Below are positions 26,537 through 35,445 of a stretch of DNA of 64,000 bases, one piece after another. The number at the start of each line of letters is the position of its first letter. Within the stretch, counting starts at the first letter, position 1. The DNA is from an uncultured Porphyromonadaceae bacterium (lineage in GTDB: Bacteria; Bacteroidota; Bacteroidia; Bacteroidales; Coprobacteraceae): NCBI GenBank assembly GCA_900545915.1, contig URAV01000009.1:39003-103002 (forward strand), given 5' to 3'. Below the pieces are notes generated by a model. The model made no database searches. It was given only the letters and a program-made list of their open reading frames with translations, and was not told where the DNA came from. The translations under genes were made by a program, and so were the position numbers.

Positions 26537-28918
26537 TTATCGGTTTATATTTATTTTTATAGTTTTTCCGTCAGAGAGGTTTTTTATTAAATATACTCCG
26601 GCAGAAAGGGGAATGCGAATATTACCGTTTACTTCGTATTGATTTATATAAACACCTGTAATATCATATATTGCAAAAGTATTTTCTTGAGGAGATTCGA
26701 TAACCAATTCATTCCGAAAGCTATATATTTTGAAGAAAGAGCACTCGGTTTGTGTAATTCCGTCAGGATTATCGTAATCGCTTATCTCTATATCGTCTAT
26801 ATTGATGCGGTTACCTTTATCCTTCACTATTTTGATTCGGATGTTACCCGGCTCGTTAACTATGTATGTAAATTTTTGCAATGTATTTGTCAATGTTTCC
26901 GACTTTTGAATGGTTTTCCAAGTCGTCCCTTGATCGGTTGAGTAAAACAAGCTGAAACTACCGTCGTTATCGCTACTGAAATTTGCACCGTATAGAGAAA
27001 TCATGCCGATACCTCCCGGTTTATCTTTAGTCGTTTCGATCGACCCTTTTATACGAGCCGATTGTTTTCCGTTCTTTTTATCTCCCGGTTGAGTCCCGAT
27101 CAGGGAATTTTCCATATACCATTCTGTAGCTGTACATTCGACATTCCCATTATTGTAGCTTCCTTTTGTTCCGTTCTCAAAAGTTTCGGAAAATGCTTTT
27201 TTTATTTCGATAACTCCGGATAAAGGTTCGGATTCTTCTTCTATTTCGGATGAGGATATCGTTAAATCGGCAGAATAATTTCCCGGTGCTTCTGAAGCCG
27301 ATAGGCGGACATAAACTAATCCGCCTTCTGCAGGAAGGACAAGTTGAGTATTCCAATCTTGTTGATTTACCGATAATTCGAACGGACTTTCAGTATTTAT
27401 TTGCAAAGGGAGCGAAGTGTCTGTTCCGGATATTCGTATGCGTTTGCTGTCCGATGCGTAACCTGTTATTGTAGTGAAAAGCAGGTCTCCGTCTTCTAAA
27501 TCGGATTCTATATGAGGATTTAACGGCAGAGTCTGAACAGTGATCGTATTGGATGTCAAACCTCCTCCTGATAAACTGTAGTAGTACTCTGTGTCGGGCG
27601 TTAATCCGGATATTTCCATTTTTGTCGTATTTTCATCGACTATTTTCGGGAATCCCGGAAGAAGAGAACCCGATGAGTTTTGATATACCGTAAGAGATAT
27701 ATCCTGTATGTGCGCCGGATTTATCCAATTTGCCGTAAATGAATTTTTTGTAATGTCCGTAGCTTGAAGAGCAGGAATGCCATCGACGGCTTCGGCTTTT
27801 AGATTTACATTAGAAACCAAAGATCCGCAAGAAACGGTTAAACTTCCTTCTGACCGTCCTTCTGTTGCCGTAGTATAGGTAAGGGTAACATTTTTCCCGG
27901 TTTTTCCTTCTTCTGCCGTGATCGTTTCAGGAGTGACAGAAAATCCACTGCCGCTTACCGATAAGGAAATATTCCCTTCGGGATTGCGGACCTTTATTAA
28001 TAATTCCTGGGATAAAGGATAATTGATGGCGGTCATGCCGAGGTCGATTTCCGATTTATCTTTGGGAGAAATAATTGTCGGTTCATTATTATCCTCAGGA
28101 TACCATTCCGTCTCTGTTTTATTTCCCCAGATATATTCGGCAAGTTCGGGATGATCGACAAACGGATTCCGGTTTCCTTGTATTTTATAGACTTTGTCAT
28201 TCCGGGCTATTTCCCAGTCATCGACGGGATCTTTTTCGCACCACTCCAATAACATTTTTATCGTCCAATCCTCAAAAACAGGATAGGTGTTATTATCGAG
28301 CTGGTTTACCGAGTTTCCTGTCCATTTTTCGCTGAAATCTTCATAACAAGTAACCATGTACATATAAATGCGAGCAAAATCTCCTTTATATTGGTCGCTC
28401 GGTTCCCATGCCGTTATTTCGCCGCCGGGACGACTTGAAGATTTCCCGACTTTGATTACTCCGTTATCGTAAGTCGTTTTTCCATCGACTATCGCCATAG
28501 GCCAGCTACCTTTACTTGAATTGGCTTTTGAATTGGACGGTCTTAATTGCTGTATATCTTTATATGCTTGATTCTTTGTACCTCCCCACCAGCTCTTTGC
28601 GAAAGAATGTTCTATATTCATTCCCGATCCGGCAGAATTTCCGTTGGCTTTTACTCGGTTGGGCGAATACATATCTACATAATAACCTTCATCATCGACG
28701 TCCGTTTGAACGAAACCAGACCAAGTTTTACCTGCTCCGCTGCCATAGTCTAAGACATCGGCTTTTCCTATAATTTTATGTAAGGCCGTTTTTAGTTCGG
28801 CTTTCTTTTTCCCAAATGCACTATCGTAATATCCGTCAGGAATCTGTGCCCATAATTGTAAAGATATTCCGAGAAAAAGTAGAAAAGAAATTTTTACTTT
28901 CGAGAACATACTGTTCAT
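26537..28918 (-). CDS. Secreted endonuclease I family protein with sorting domain, 793 aa
   Basis: A predicted extracellular or surface DNase/RNase. Signal peptide to LQLWAQ, then an endonuclease I domain (about 25-280) with the His-metal motif NIEHSFAKSWWGG, the EPSDQYKGDFARIYMYMVTCYED segment and RNPFVDHPELAEYIWGN. It is followed by Ig/BACON-like and fibronectin-III-like modules, a jelly-roll-like segment (about 580-700), and a C-terminal T9SS-type sorting domain (FAIYDITGVYINQ to GVYLIKNL). It is the last of three tandem paralogues, 2 nt after the previous stop. Its active-site segment differs from the other two (NIEHSFAKSWW instead of NREHSxPQSWF). Confidence 0.88.
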   Translation of the reverse strand: MNSMFSKVKISFLLFLGISLQLWAQIPDGYYDSAFGKKKAELKTALHKIIGKADVLDYGSGAGKTWSGFVQTDVDDEGYYVDMYSPNRVKANGNSAGSGMNIEHSFAKSWWGGTKNQAYKDIQQLRPSNSKANSSKGSWPMAIVDGKTTYDNGVIKVGKSSSRPGGEITAWEPSDQYKGDFARIYMYMVTCYEDFSEKWTGNSVNQLDNNTYPVFEDWTIKMLLEWCEKDPVDDWEIARNDKVYKIQGNRNPFVDHPELAEYIWGNKTETEWYPEDNNEPTIISPKDKSEIDLGMTAINYPLSQELLIKVRNPEGNISLSVSGSGFSVTPETITAEEGKTGKNVTLTYTTATEGRSEGSLTVSCGSLVSNVNLKAEAVDGIPALQATDITKNSFTANWINPAHIQDISLTVYQNSSGSLLPGFPKIVDENTTKMEISGLTPDTEYYYSLSGGGLTSNTITVQTLPLNPHIESDLEDGDLLFTTITGYASDSKRIRISGTDTSLPLQINTESPFELSVNQQDWNTQLVLPAEGGLVYVRLSASEAPGNYSADLTISSSEIEEESEPLSGVIEIKKAFSETFENGTKGSYNNGNVECTATEWYMENSLIGTQPGDKKNGKQSARIKGSIETTKDKPGGIGMISLYGANFSSDNDGSFSLFYSTDQGTTWKTIQKSETLTNTLQKFTYIVNEPGNIRIKIVKDKGNRINIDDIEISDYDNPDGITQTECSFFKIYSFRNELVIESPQENTFAIYDITGVYINQYEVNGNIRIPLSAGVYLIKNLSDGKTIKININR

Positions 28919-28920
28919 AG

Positions 28921-29991
28921 TTAAAGTCTTATTTTTTGTGTAATGATGTGTTTGTCGTTTTGAATTTTCAGAATATAAATACCTGATTGATTTGTCGGTA
29001 TATATATTTCTCCTTCTCCGTTTTGGAATTGTATCAAAGTCCCGTAAGTATTATATAGAAAAACATGTACGGGAACAGAAGTCGTGACGACTATTGAGCT
29101 CTCCCTTGTCGAGACATGTATAGAGTTCATATCTGCTTGGTTTATCGATGCTGACAGATTGAATGCTGTCCCTTTTTTGTTTCCCCAGATATATTCAACG
29201 AGTTCGGGATAATCGATAAACGGGTTGCGGTTGTGCTGTTTCTTTTGAACGGCTTCGTTCCGGTCGATCTCTTTTGAATCTACTTGGTCGTTTCTGTGCC
29301 ATTTCAACAAAAGATCGATTACCCAGTCTTTATAACCGGGATATGAATTTCCGGTAGTCATTTCTCCTCCGAACTGGGGAAATACATCTTCATAACACGT
29401 TGCAATGTAAAAGTAAGAACGGGCAAAATCTCCTTTATATTGGTCGTTAGGTTCGAAAACAGTCCCCGAATATCCGGGAAAGGTGCATGTCCCCAATTTG
29501 CTGAAACTATTATCTGATTTATAAATCTCGCCATTTGTTTCGCCATACGGATAATTACTTCGTTTATTATTGACAAGTTTATCAGTGGGGTAAACATTGA
29601 ATAAATCGGATTTCATGTCCCCAAAGGCTTTTTCAAACCAACTTTGCGGGAATGAGTGTTCCCGATTATATTTATCGCCTTCTATAGTCCCTCCTGAACC
29701 TTTATCCTGATCTGTTACAAATGTGAAATTCGAAGTATTTGAGTACATATCCCAAACTTTTCCGTCCGAACGGGCATCCGTGTCTTTATAAGCATCCCAC
29801 AATCCACTATATCCGACAACTTTGAATCCGTTATTACTGATAATTTGATATAAGGCAGTCTTCAGATCTTTATCTTTTTTACCTTCGATTGCATCATAAT
29901 ATCCATTAGGAATCTGTGCCCACAGAGTATATGTGGAAAGAGCAAGAAATAATGATATTATGCTTTGGTAAACAAAATATTTGATTTTCAT
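28921..29991 (-). CDS. Secreted endonuclease I family protein with sorting domain, 356 aa
   Basis: The compact member of the trio: signal peptide to YTLWAQ, endonuclease I domain with NREHSFPQSWFEKAFGDM, NNKRSNYPYGE, FEPNDQYKGDFARSYFYIATCYED and RNPFIDYPELVEYIWGNK, then directly a short C-terminal sorting domain (VHVFLYNTYGTLIQFQ to GIYILKIQN). It has no extra Ig-like modules. It sits between its two larger paralogues with gaps of 2 and 12 nt, so the three form an operon read right to left. The predicted role is degradation of external nucleic acid for phosphate and nucleosides. Confidence 0.9.
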   Translation of the reverse strand: MKIKYFVYQSIISLFLALSTYTLWAQIPNGYYDAIEGKKDKDLKTALYQIISNNGFKVVGYSGLWDAYKDTDARSDGKVWDMYSNTSNFTFVTDQDKGSGGTIEGDKYNREHSFPQSWFEKAFGDMKSDLFNVYPTDKLVNNKRSNYPYGETNGEIYKSDNSFSKLGTCTFPGYSGTVFEPNDQYKGDFARSYFYIATCYEDVFPQFGGEMTTGNSYPGYKDWVIDLLLKWHRNDQVDSKEIDRNEAVQKKQHNRNPFIDYPELVEYIWGNKKGTAFNLSASINQADMNSIHVSTRESSIVVTTSVPVHVFLYNTYGTLIQFQNGEGEIYIPTNQSGIYILKIQNDKHIITQKIRL

Positions 29992-30003
29992 AAAATGAAA
30001 TAT

Positions 30004-32061
30004 TTAATTTTCGATAATGACTTTATTGCTTTTACTTCCTTGCGGTGAGACTATTTTTACAATATAAACACCTGCCGTATCGATTGTATATTCTTCAAGA
30101 TTTTCATCATGTAAAGTGCGTTCCAGAATCAATTGTCCGTCTATGGTAAATACATATACTTTCGTATTTGACGGGGCATTAGAGACATATAGTCGGTTTG
30201 CATTACTATATATGACAGAATAACTAATATCTGTTATGTTGGGAAGAGCTGCAGGGTCATCGGAAGTCGTTACTTTGATTTCATTCGATTTCGAGGCGCT
30301 TCCTCCGATAGGAGTAACTGTGTAATAATATTCTGTAGAAGGAGTAAGCCCTGTTACTGTTTCGGAAAGGGTATTTCCTACTTGTTTGGGATAACCGTTT
30401 ACTCGTACTTCTTTGTATCCGCCTCCTTTACTGATGATGATTTCTTCAACATAAATACGTTTGTCCGAAGAGGCTTCTAATTTTATTACCGAAGATGATG
30501 TGCCGGCCGGTAACGGCATCTTTTTTTCTATTTGGCTGCTGACATTCAGCTCATCTATCTTTTTACCATCCAGATAAATATATAGTGGTGCAGCTCCTTT
30601 ATATGGCGCGGCTTTTATATATAATGAAGTCTCATTACCCGAAAGGTCGAGAGCCGGAGTAGAGATAGATCCGTCTCTACTTCCCGAAGCCAGGCGTATG
30701 CCGTTATCGCCTTCTATCGCAGCAAATCCGGAAGTTTCCCAGCCTTTAGGAATCTGGGTCAGTTCTTTAAAATTCGTATTTAATACTGTGACTTCCTCTC
30801 CTGAAGATGTATTATCTAAATAATAGACATCCAACAAGTATCCGGTTGCACCATTGGCCGCACTCCACTGTGCTGTAAAAGAATTACTGGTAATATTTAT
30901 CGGGTCTAATGCCGCAAATCCGTCTATCGCTTTTCCGGTTAGGGTAACTTGTGTAGAATAGGCCAGGTCTTTTCCCGATATTGTCAATGTCGCGTTATTC
31001 AGACTGGCTTCTGTAGGAGAATAAGTTATAGTTATTTGTTTCCCGTCGTTGATATCCGATGCGGAAACGATCGTTTCCGATAGAGAAAAGAGTGCTGCAT
31101 CTGCTCCGCTAAGAGTAAGAGTCAGATCATTCTCGATATTTTTTCCTTGTATGAGAATATTGTTGCTGACGGAGTGATTAAACAATGTAGTTCCAATGTT
31201 TATTGTCGATCCGCTTAACGGAGAAGTCAGGTAAGGATGTTCGCTTCCGTCAGGATTAAAAGGTTCGTCGGTCCTGTTCCCGAAAATAAGATCGACAAGT
31301 TCGGGATAATCGATGAACGGATTCCGGTTCCTTTGTTCGTTATATACGGCATCGTTTCTGACTATTTCTTTTTCACTTACAGCATCTTTTTGATGCCAGC
31401 GGAGCATCATATCCAAAGTCGGTTTGGCTAAGTGAGGAAATGAAGAACTGAATACCTGACTTTGCCAGTTTCCGCACTTATCGGCATATCGAGTGGCAAT
31501 ATAAAAATAAGCACGGGCAAAATCCCCTTTATACATATCGTTCGGTTCGAATACCGTTCCGGTTATCCCTGGAGTAGCGGATGTTCCCCACTTAGAAAAA
31601 CCGTTTGCCGAAGAGCTGTATTTTGAGCCGACCTCTCCGAAAGGATTGTTTGACCTGTATCCGTTTATTTTCCCATCTGTCGGATATACCAGCCATGCAT
31701 CCGATTTCATAGGACGAGCTTCATTAAACCAGCTTTGGGGAACTGAATGTTCCCGATTATAGCAATCTCCTTCGTTTTTATAGTTCCCGCATGTATTACT
31801 AAAAGAAAAATTTGTTATGTCGGAGTACATGTCCCAGACCTTTCCGTTCCGGTTATCCGAAGTTCGATAAACGGAATATAGCCCGTCATATCCGACATCT
31901 TTAGCCCCGTTATTTAGTATCGTAGATAATACTTCTTGCAAAGCCTTTCCGCTTTTTCCTATAGCTTTGTCATAATAGCCTGTGGGAATTTCTTGGGCGC
32001 GCAAGGGTAACATGCCTGCAAACAATAGCCACGAAAAGGAATAAAGTAAAAATTTTTTCAT
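30004..32061 (-). CDS. Secreted endonuclease I family protein with sorting domain, 685 aa
   Basis: First gene of the nuclease operon. I chose the ATG at 32061 because it starts a clean signal peptide (MKKFLLYSFSWLLFAGMLPLRAQ). An upstream ATG at 32112 would put 17 polar and aromatic residues before it. The endonuclease I domain shows NREHSVPQSWFNEARPM, FEPNDMYKGDFARAYFYIATRY and RNPFIDYPELVDLIFGN. Then come Ig/BACON-like repeats, a fibronectin-III-like region, a jelly-roll-like segment, a second fibronectin-like module (TGLTPSTEYYYTVTPIG) and a sorting domain ending GVYIVKIVSPQG with a short tail. No clear promoter was found in 32062-32200. Confidence 0.88.
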   Translation of the reverse strand: MKKFLLYSFSWLLFAGMLPLRAQEIPTGYYDKAIGKSGKALQEVLSTILNNGAKDVGYDGLYSVYRTSDNRNGKVWDMYSDITNFSFSNTCGNYKNEGDCYNREHSVPQSWFNEARPMKSDAWLVYPTDGKINGYRSNNPFGEVGSKYSSSANGFSKWGTSATPGITGTVFEPNDMYKGDFARAYFYIATRYADKCGNWQSQVFSSSFPHLAKPTLDMMLRWHQKDAVSEKEIVRNDAVYNEQRNRNPFIDYPELVDLIFGNRTDEPFNPDGSEHPYLTSPLSGSTINIGTTLFNHSVSNNILIQGKNIENDLTLTLSGADAALFSLSETIVSASDINDGKQITITYSPTEASLNNATLTISGKDLAYSTQVTLTGKAIDGFAALDPINITSNSFTAQWSAANGATGYLLDVYYLDNTSSGEEVTVLNTNFKELTQIPKGWETSGFAAIEGDNGIRLASGSRDGSISTPALDLSGNETSLYIKAAPYKGAAPLYIYLDGKKIDELNVSSQIEKKMPLPAGTSSSVIKLEASSDKRIYVEEIIISKGGGYKEVRVNGYPKQVGNTLSETVTGLTPSTEYYYTVTPIGGSASKSNEIKVTTSDDPAALPNITDISYSVIYSNANRLYVSNAPSNTKVYVFTIDGQLILERTLHDENLEEYTIDTAGVYIVKIVSPQGSKSNKVIIEN

Positions 32062-32200
32062 ATTTATATTTGTTAGGTATCGTTTATCTTTCTGAAAGAA
32101 AAAGGGTATCAAAATTAATATATATAAATAAGAAAGGAAAGATATTTACATAGAAAGTGCAAAGGATTTGAGTTTTTTATTTTTTGTAATATAGTAGTAA

Positions 32201-32240
32201 CCTGATAATATTTTTTGTCGGAAAATTTAGACAGGCTTTT
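32201..32240. repeat. Fragment of the dispersed palindromic repeat
   Basis: CCTGATAATATT, a T tract, GTCGGAAAATTTAGACAGGCT: about 40 bp equal to one end of the element, in the same orientation as the copy at 6439-6548. The rest of the gap 32062-32389 (about 330 bp) is AT-rich and holds only this and the CorA terminator. Confidence 0.65.
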
Positions 32241-32344
32241 AGAACTTAGATAATCTCTTGATTCTTTTATAATAGAAAGTCTGTTTGAATTTTATACAGA
32301 TGTTTTGAAAAGTGTTTAATATAGAACCTTTTAGGGGCAATAAA

Positions 32345-32385
32345 TATGTTGGAGTCTTTCTTAATTTAAGAAAAATTCCAACATA
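32345..32385 (-). terminator. Terminator hairpin of the CorA gene
   Basis: TATGTTGGA (32345-32353) pairs with TCCAACATA (32377-32385), with an inner arm TTTCTTAA/TTAAGAAA. It lies directly past the CorA stop on the minus strand. Confidence 0.65.
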
Positions 32386-32389
32386 ATAA

Positions 32390-33313
32390 TTAGAACCAAC
32401 GACGTTTACGGAATAGCCATACACCGAAAGTAGATAAAGTGATTGATGCTATTAAAATGATGGGAAAGCCATACGGACTATCTTGTAATGAATTGGGTAC
32501 GTTCATTCCGTATAGGCTTGCAATTAAGGTCGGAATCATGAGAATAAGAGAAATTGAAGTCAGTTGTTTCATGATATCTCCCATATTGTTTCCGATCACA
32601 GAAGCGTATGCATCCATCATACCGGCAAGTATGTCGCTATATATGTTTGACGTCTCAAGAGCTTGTCTCATTTCTATTTCCACATCTTCGACCTGATCGG
32701 GATCGATGTATTTACTGCTTCTTTTATCGTGTTTGATCCTGTGTAACAGAATGGTATTCCCTTTTAAGCTGGTTATAAAAAAGACAAAACATTTTTCTAT
32801 CTGCAACAGAGCCTGAAGCTCCCGGTTTTTAATAGATTTTTCTAATTCTTTTTCGCTCTCCTTTATGATGATATTCAGTTGTTTGAGATACTTCATATAC
32901 CATACTGCCGCAGAAAATATGAGTTGAAGCACCAGATCATAAGGATTGTTGAATCCTATTTCTTTACGTTGATTATATCGAATAAAATCCCCTATCATTT
33001 CATTTTCGTAAAAACATACAGAAATGATAAGATCGTTTTTTAAGAAAATGCCTAAAGGAACTGTTGCGTAAGCATATCCGGTATCATGACCTTTCGTCGG
33101 GATACGAAGGATAATCATTTGCCATTCGTCCTCGTATTCGATACGTGGCCTTTCTTCAGGATCTTCTATGTCTTTCAGAAAAGACTCGGGAACATTAAGC
33201 TCGTTAAGTAGATAATCGATATCGATCTTGTCGGGTTGTTCGATATTGATCCAATAATTAGGCATCCAGATTTTTTCGGGCATAAGTTTTATGCCGTTCA
33301 GATAAGTCTTCAT
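32390..33313 (-). CDS. corA: CorA-family Mg2+/divalent cation transporter, 307 aa
   Basis: A pentameric inner-membrane channel for Mg2+ or similar ions. A cytoplasmic N-terminal domain of about 240 residues includes a long charged helix (about 150-215). Two C-terminal membrane helices follow, with the selectivity motif YGMNVP between them and a basic tail FRKRRWF. I chose ATG 33313. The frame can be extended by two residues to a TTG at 33319, which is less likely. Length fits the family. The leader contains a small hairpin (33338-33362) that does not resemble a known Mg riboswitch. Confidence 0.92.
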   Translation of the reverse strand: MKTYLNGIKLMPEKIWMPNYWINIEQPDKIDIDYLLNELNVPESFLKDIEDPEERPRIEYEDEWQMIILRIPTKGHDTGYAYATVPLGIFLKNDLIISVCFYENEMIGDFIRYNQRKEIGFNNPYDLVLQLIFSAAVWYMKYLKQLNIIIKESEKELEKSIKNRELQALLQIEKCFVFFITSLKGNTILLHRIKHDKRSSKYIDPDQVEDVEIEMRQALETSNIYSDILAGMMDAYASVIGNNMGDIMKQLTSISLILMIPTLIASLYGMNVPNSLQDSPYGFPIILIASITLSTFGVWLFRKRRWF

Positions 33314-33417
33314 ATACAAATCTCCTATACTTTTACAGGTAGAATTTGTATAAAATCCTACCCTTACGTTAATATTCCGAATGATAATCGTCCATTTTGT
33401 TTATTTTTAGAACGGTG

Positions 33418-33425
33418 CAAATATA
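33418..33425 (-). promoter_or_regulatory. Candidate -7 box for the CorA gene
   Basis: On the minus strand TATATTTG fits the consensus. No TTTG at the right distance upstream. The leader would be about 95-100 nt and includes GGTAG-ATTT...AAAT-CTACC, a hairpin at 33338-33362. The remaining gap to 33663 is AT-rich with nothing else recognised. Confidence 0.45.
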
Positions 33426-33663
33426 GTAAAATGATTGTTTCCGTGCTTTTTTATTATTGAAAATTAAATTAAGAATTTGATAAATGTGATGTATTATATA
33501 TCATCGAATCTTTTCCTGAATCTGATAATCCAAGGACGAAATGTAAGATATGCATACATATATTAATATAGTATCTCATCAATTATATATTCAGTTCTTT
33601 TTGTCATATTCTGATTTGTTATTCCATTATTGAATTTTTGCTAAAATCCGACAATATGCGACA

Positions 33664-34794
33664 TTATATTCCCAATTCCTTTTTTAGCCACACTTTCATT
33701 ACTGGATCAGGAATGAAAACTCGGCGTTTTTCGATTTCTATAAGCTCTTTTTTGACCAAAGCTCGTTTTACTATACTAACATTAGCCGATGAACTAAGCT
33801 GATATTTATGTATAATTTCTTGTGTTGTGAATTCACTATGAACACCATTAATAATCGCTCGCAAAAAATTCATCTGATAAGTAGTAAGGCTTTCGGTCTG
33901 TTTTTCAAACAATGGAGTATTCTGGTCGATAATATCTTGATATGCCGCTTCAAAATCCTGCTCGGTAGCAATTCTATCCGTGTGTATCCATACCAACCAT
34001 GCCAACTGCTGTACATAAGACGAGTGGTTATCCACTATTTGGCATATTCTTTCGGCCAATTTTTTTGAAATCTGCTTGCCTGTTGCTTCAAAACGACCGC
34101 ATATATAATCGACCCAATCCGATGTCCCGATTTTCGACAAATATATGGCATCACCGAATTTATAGAATGGAAGGCTCTTTTTCTCAAAAAGCTCATTCAT
34201 TAAATGCTTTTTACTGCCGAAAAGGCAATAAGATACTGATTTTTGTAGTTGCCATACGGTACGCAACCGTTTCTGAAATGTCTTGGAATCTTTGAACTCG
34301 GCTATCTGTTGAAATTCATCGATACATATCACAATATTATAGCCTTTTTTCTGTGCTATTTTTTCGGGGAGTTGTAGAATTTCGTCAATATCGTTGCTCT
34401 TGGGATTCATTTCAAGCGATATGGAGAAATCCGTCATTGGATCTGTACCCATTGATATTTTAGGACTGATTCGTGAAAGAAACAGCTTGGTATTTTCCAA
34501 CCACTCATCTAACTTTGAAGATGTTTGTTTGAGAACAGCAGCTGCAAATGCATCATAAAAATCTCGATCGCTACGACACGAAAAAATATCAAGATACACA
34601 ACTTTCAATTTATCTGATTGCGCCAAGCGACACACTTTCTGCACCAGTGAAGTCTTGCCCCAACGACGAGGCGAAATCAGTACTGTATTTACACCATGCC
34701 GAAAATTTAGCAACAAACGCTCAGTTTCTTTCTCTCGATCGGTAAAGTTATCGCCTGATGTTGCGACTCCGAATATAAAAGGCTTATTCTCCAT
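33664..34794 (-). CDS. STAND-like AAA ATPase of the archaeal-ATPase type, 376 aa
   Basis: A soluble P-loop NTPase followed by a winged-helix-like C terminus. Walker A is LISPRRWGKTSL at about 42-53 and Walker B is IVICIDEFQQI at about 155-165. A sensor-like GSKKH follows at about 193. The C-terminal 100 residues (TTYQMNFLRAIINGVHSEFTTQEIIHKYQLSSSANVSIVKRAL, in parts) look like a DNA-binding winged helix. Start ATG 34794 is chosen (MENKPFIFG). A TTG at 34803 would add three residues. Members of this family are common in Bacteroidetes and their job is unclear; toxin, defence or regulatory roles are possible. The promoter overlaps a palindrome, which suggests self-regulation. Confidence 0.82.
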   Translation of the reverse strand: MENKPFIFGVATSGDNFTDREKETERLLLNFRHGVNTVLISPRRWGKTSLVQKVCRLAQSDKLKVVYLDIFSCRSDRDFYDAFAAAVLKQTSSKLDEWLENTKLFLSRISPKISMGTDPMTDFSISLEMNPKSNDIDEILQLPEKIAQKKGYNIVICIDEFQQIAEFKDSKTFQKRLRTVWQLQKSVSYCLFGSKKHLMNELFEKKSLPFYKFGDAIYLSKIGTSDWVDYICGRFEATGKQISKKLAERICQIVDNHSSYVQQLAWLVWIHTDRIATEQDFEAAYQDIIDQNTPLFEKQTESLTTYQMNFLRAIINGVHSEFTTQEIIHKYQLSSSANVSIVKRALVKKELIEIEKRRVFIPDPVMKVWLKKELGI

Positions 34795-34817
34795 AATTTT
34801 CAAATATTACTTTGGTG

Positions 34818-34853
34818 CAAAGATAGGTAATATTGTTATTACTAACAATATTA
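34818..34853 (-). promoter_or_regulatory. Promoter overlapped by a perfect inverted repeat, upstream of the STAND-like ATPase
   Basis: On the minus strand TTG (34846-34848), 20 nt, TATCTTTG (34818-34825). The inverted repeat TAATATTGTT (34828-34837), ATTACT, AACAATATTA (34844-34853) covers the spacer and the -33, and a TTACTAA unit recurs at 34854-34860. The layout is that of a repressor operator. Confidence 0.65.
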
Positions 34854-34860
34854 TTACTAA

Positions 34861-35445
34861 TAAAACTATTTTCAGGAAGTGCAAAGCCATATCCACTTGA
34901 TCTTTTTTATATTTATCGAATGGCCTTTATAAATGAAAATCATCAAACACTATCTATTGGTGGTTGGACTACTAACAATGGAAAAATTATGTGAGATCAA
35001 ATTTATTTTGCTCCAAATAGCAGTATCTTTAATATGGAAACTATAGATAAATTTTAGAAAAAAGTTTATGTCATGTGATATTTGATAGGAATATCACATA
35101 GAGATTTTACAACTTTGACTTTTTTCCAATTTTTAATCATATGCCCCATTAGCATTATTGGCAAATGTCATAAAATAATGCTACACTAATGAGTTTTTCT
35201 GAATATCCCTTTTTATTCAAATCTATGTTTATTCACTATCGTCTAAGAGCCTGTTTAAATTTTACTTGAGTGAAATTTAAACAGGCTCTTGCTAATATTC
35301 CTAATTGCAGTTGGGAATTCTTTAATAGCATATATTTCCTCATTATGTGTTTTAGGTTTGCCTTATGACACGAAATTCATTTTGCGCTATTTTCTTTTAT
35401 TGATAAATGGATATATAAAACCGATTAATAATCTGTAAGATATAC
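34861..35445. other. Noncoding gap with a hairpin, a very short frame and a repeat remnant
   Basis: AT-rich gap of about 585 bp. A perfect 10-bp inverted repeat ATGTGATATT-N7-AATATCACAT lies at 35073-35099. A 37-codon frame at 34933-35046 begins like a signal peptide (MKIIKHYLLVVGLLTM) but has no support as a gene. The repeat-type hairpin at 35245-35290 is listed separately. No other feature seen. Confidence 0.4.
35245..35290. repeat. Hairpin-only copy of the dispersed repeat
   Basis: AAGAGCCTGTTTAAATTT (35245-35262) and its perfect complement AAATTTAAACAGGCTCTT (35273-35290) around a 10-nt loop. Both inverted ends of the element are present but the interior is gone, as after internal deletion. 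It can also act as a transcription terminator for the PUL regulator gene, which ends at 35446. Confidence 0.7.

Noticed and set aside
32062..32112. Upstream ATG at 32112 for the first nuclease gene
   Set aside because: It would put polar and aromatic residues before a standard signal peptide that begins at the ATG at 32061.
34933..35046. 37-codon frame with a signal-like start
   Set aside because: Too short, with no ribosome-binding site or promoter that stands out. Kept only as a note in the gap description.
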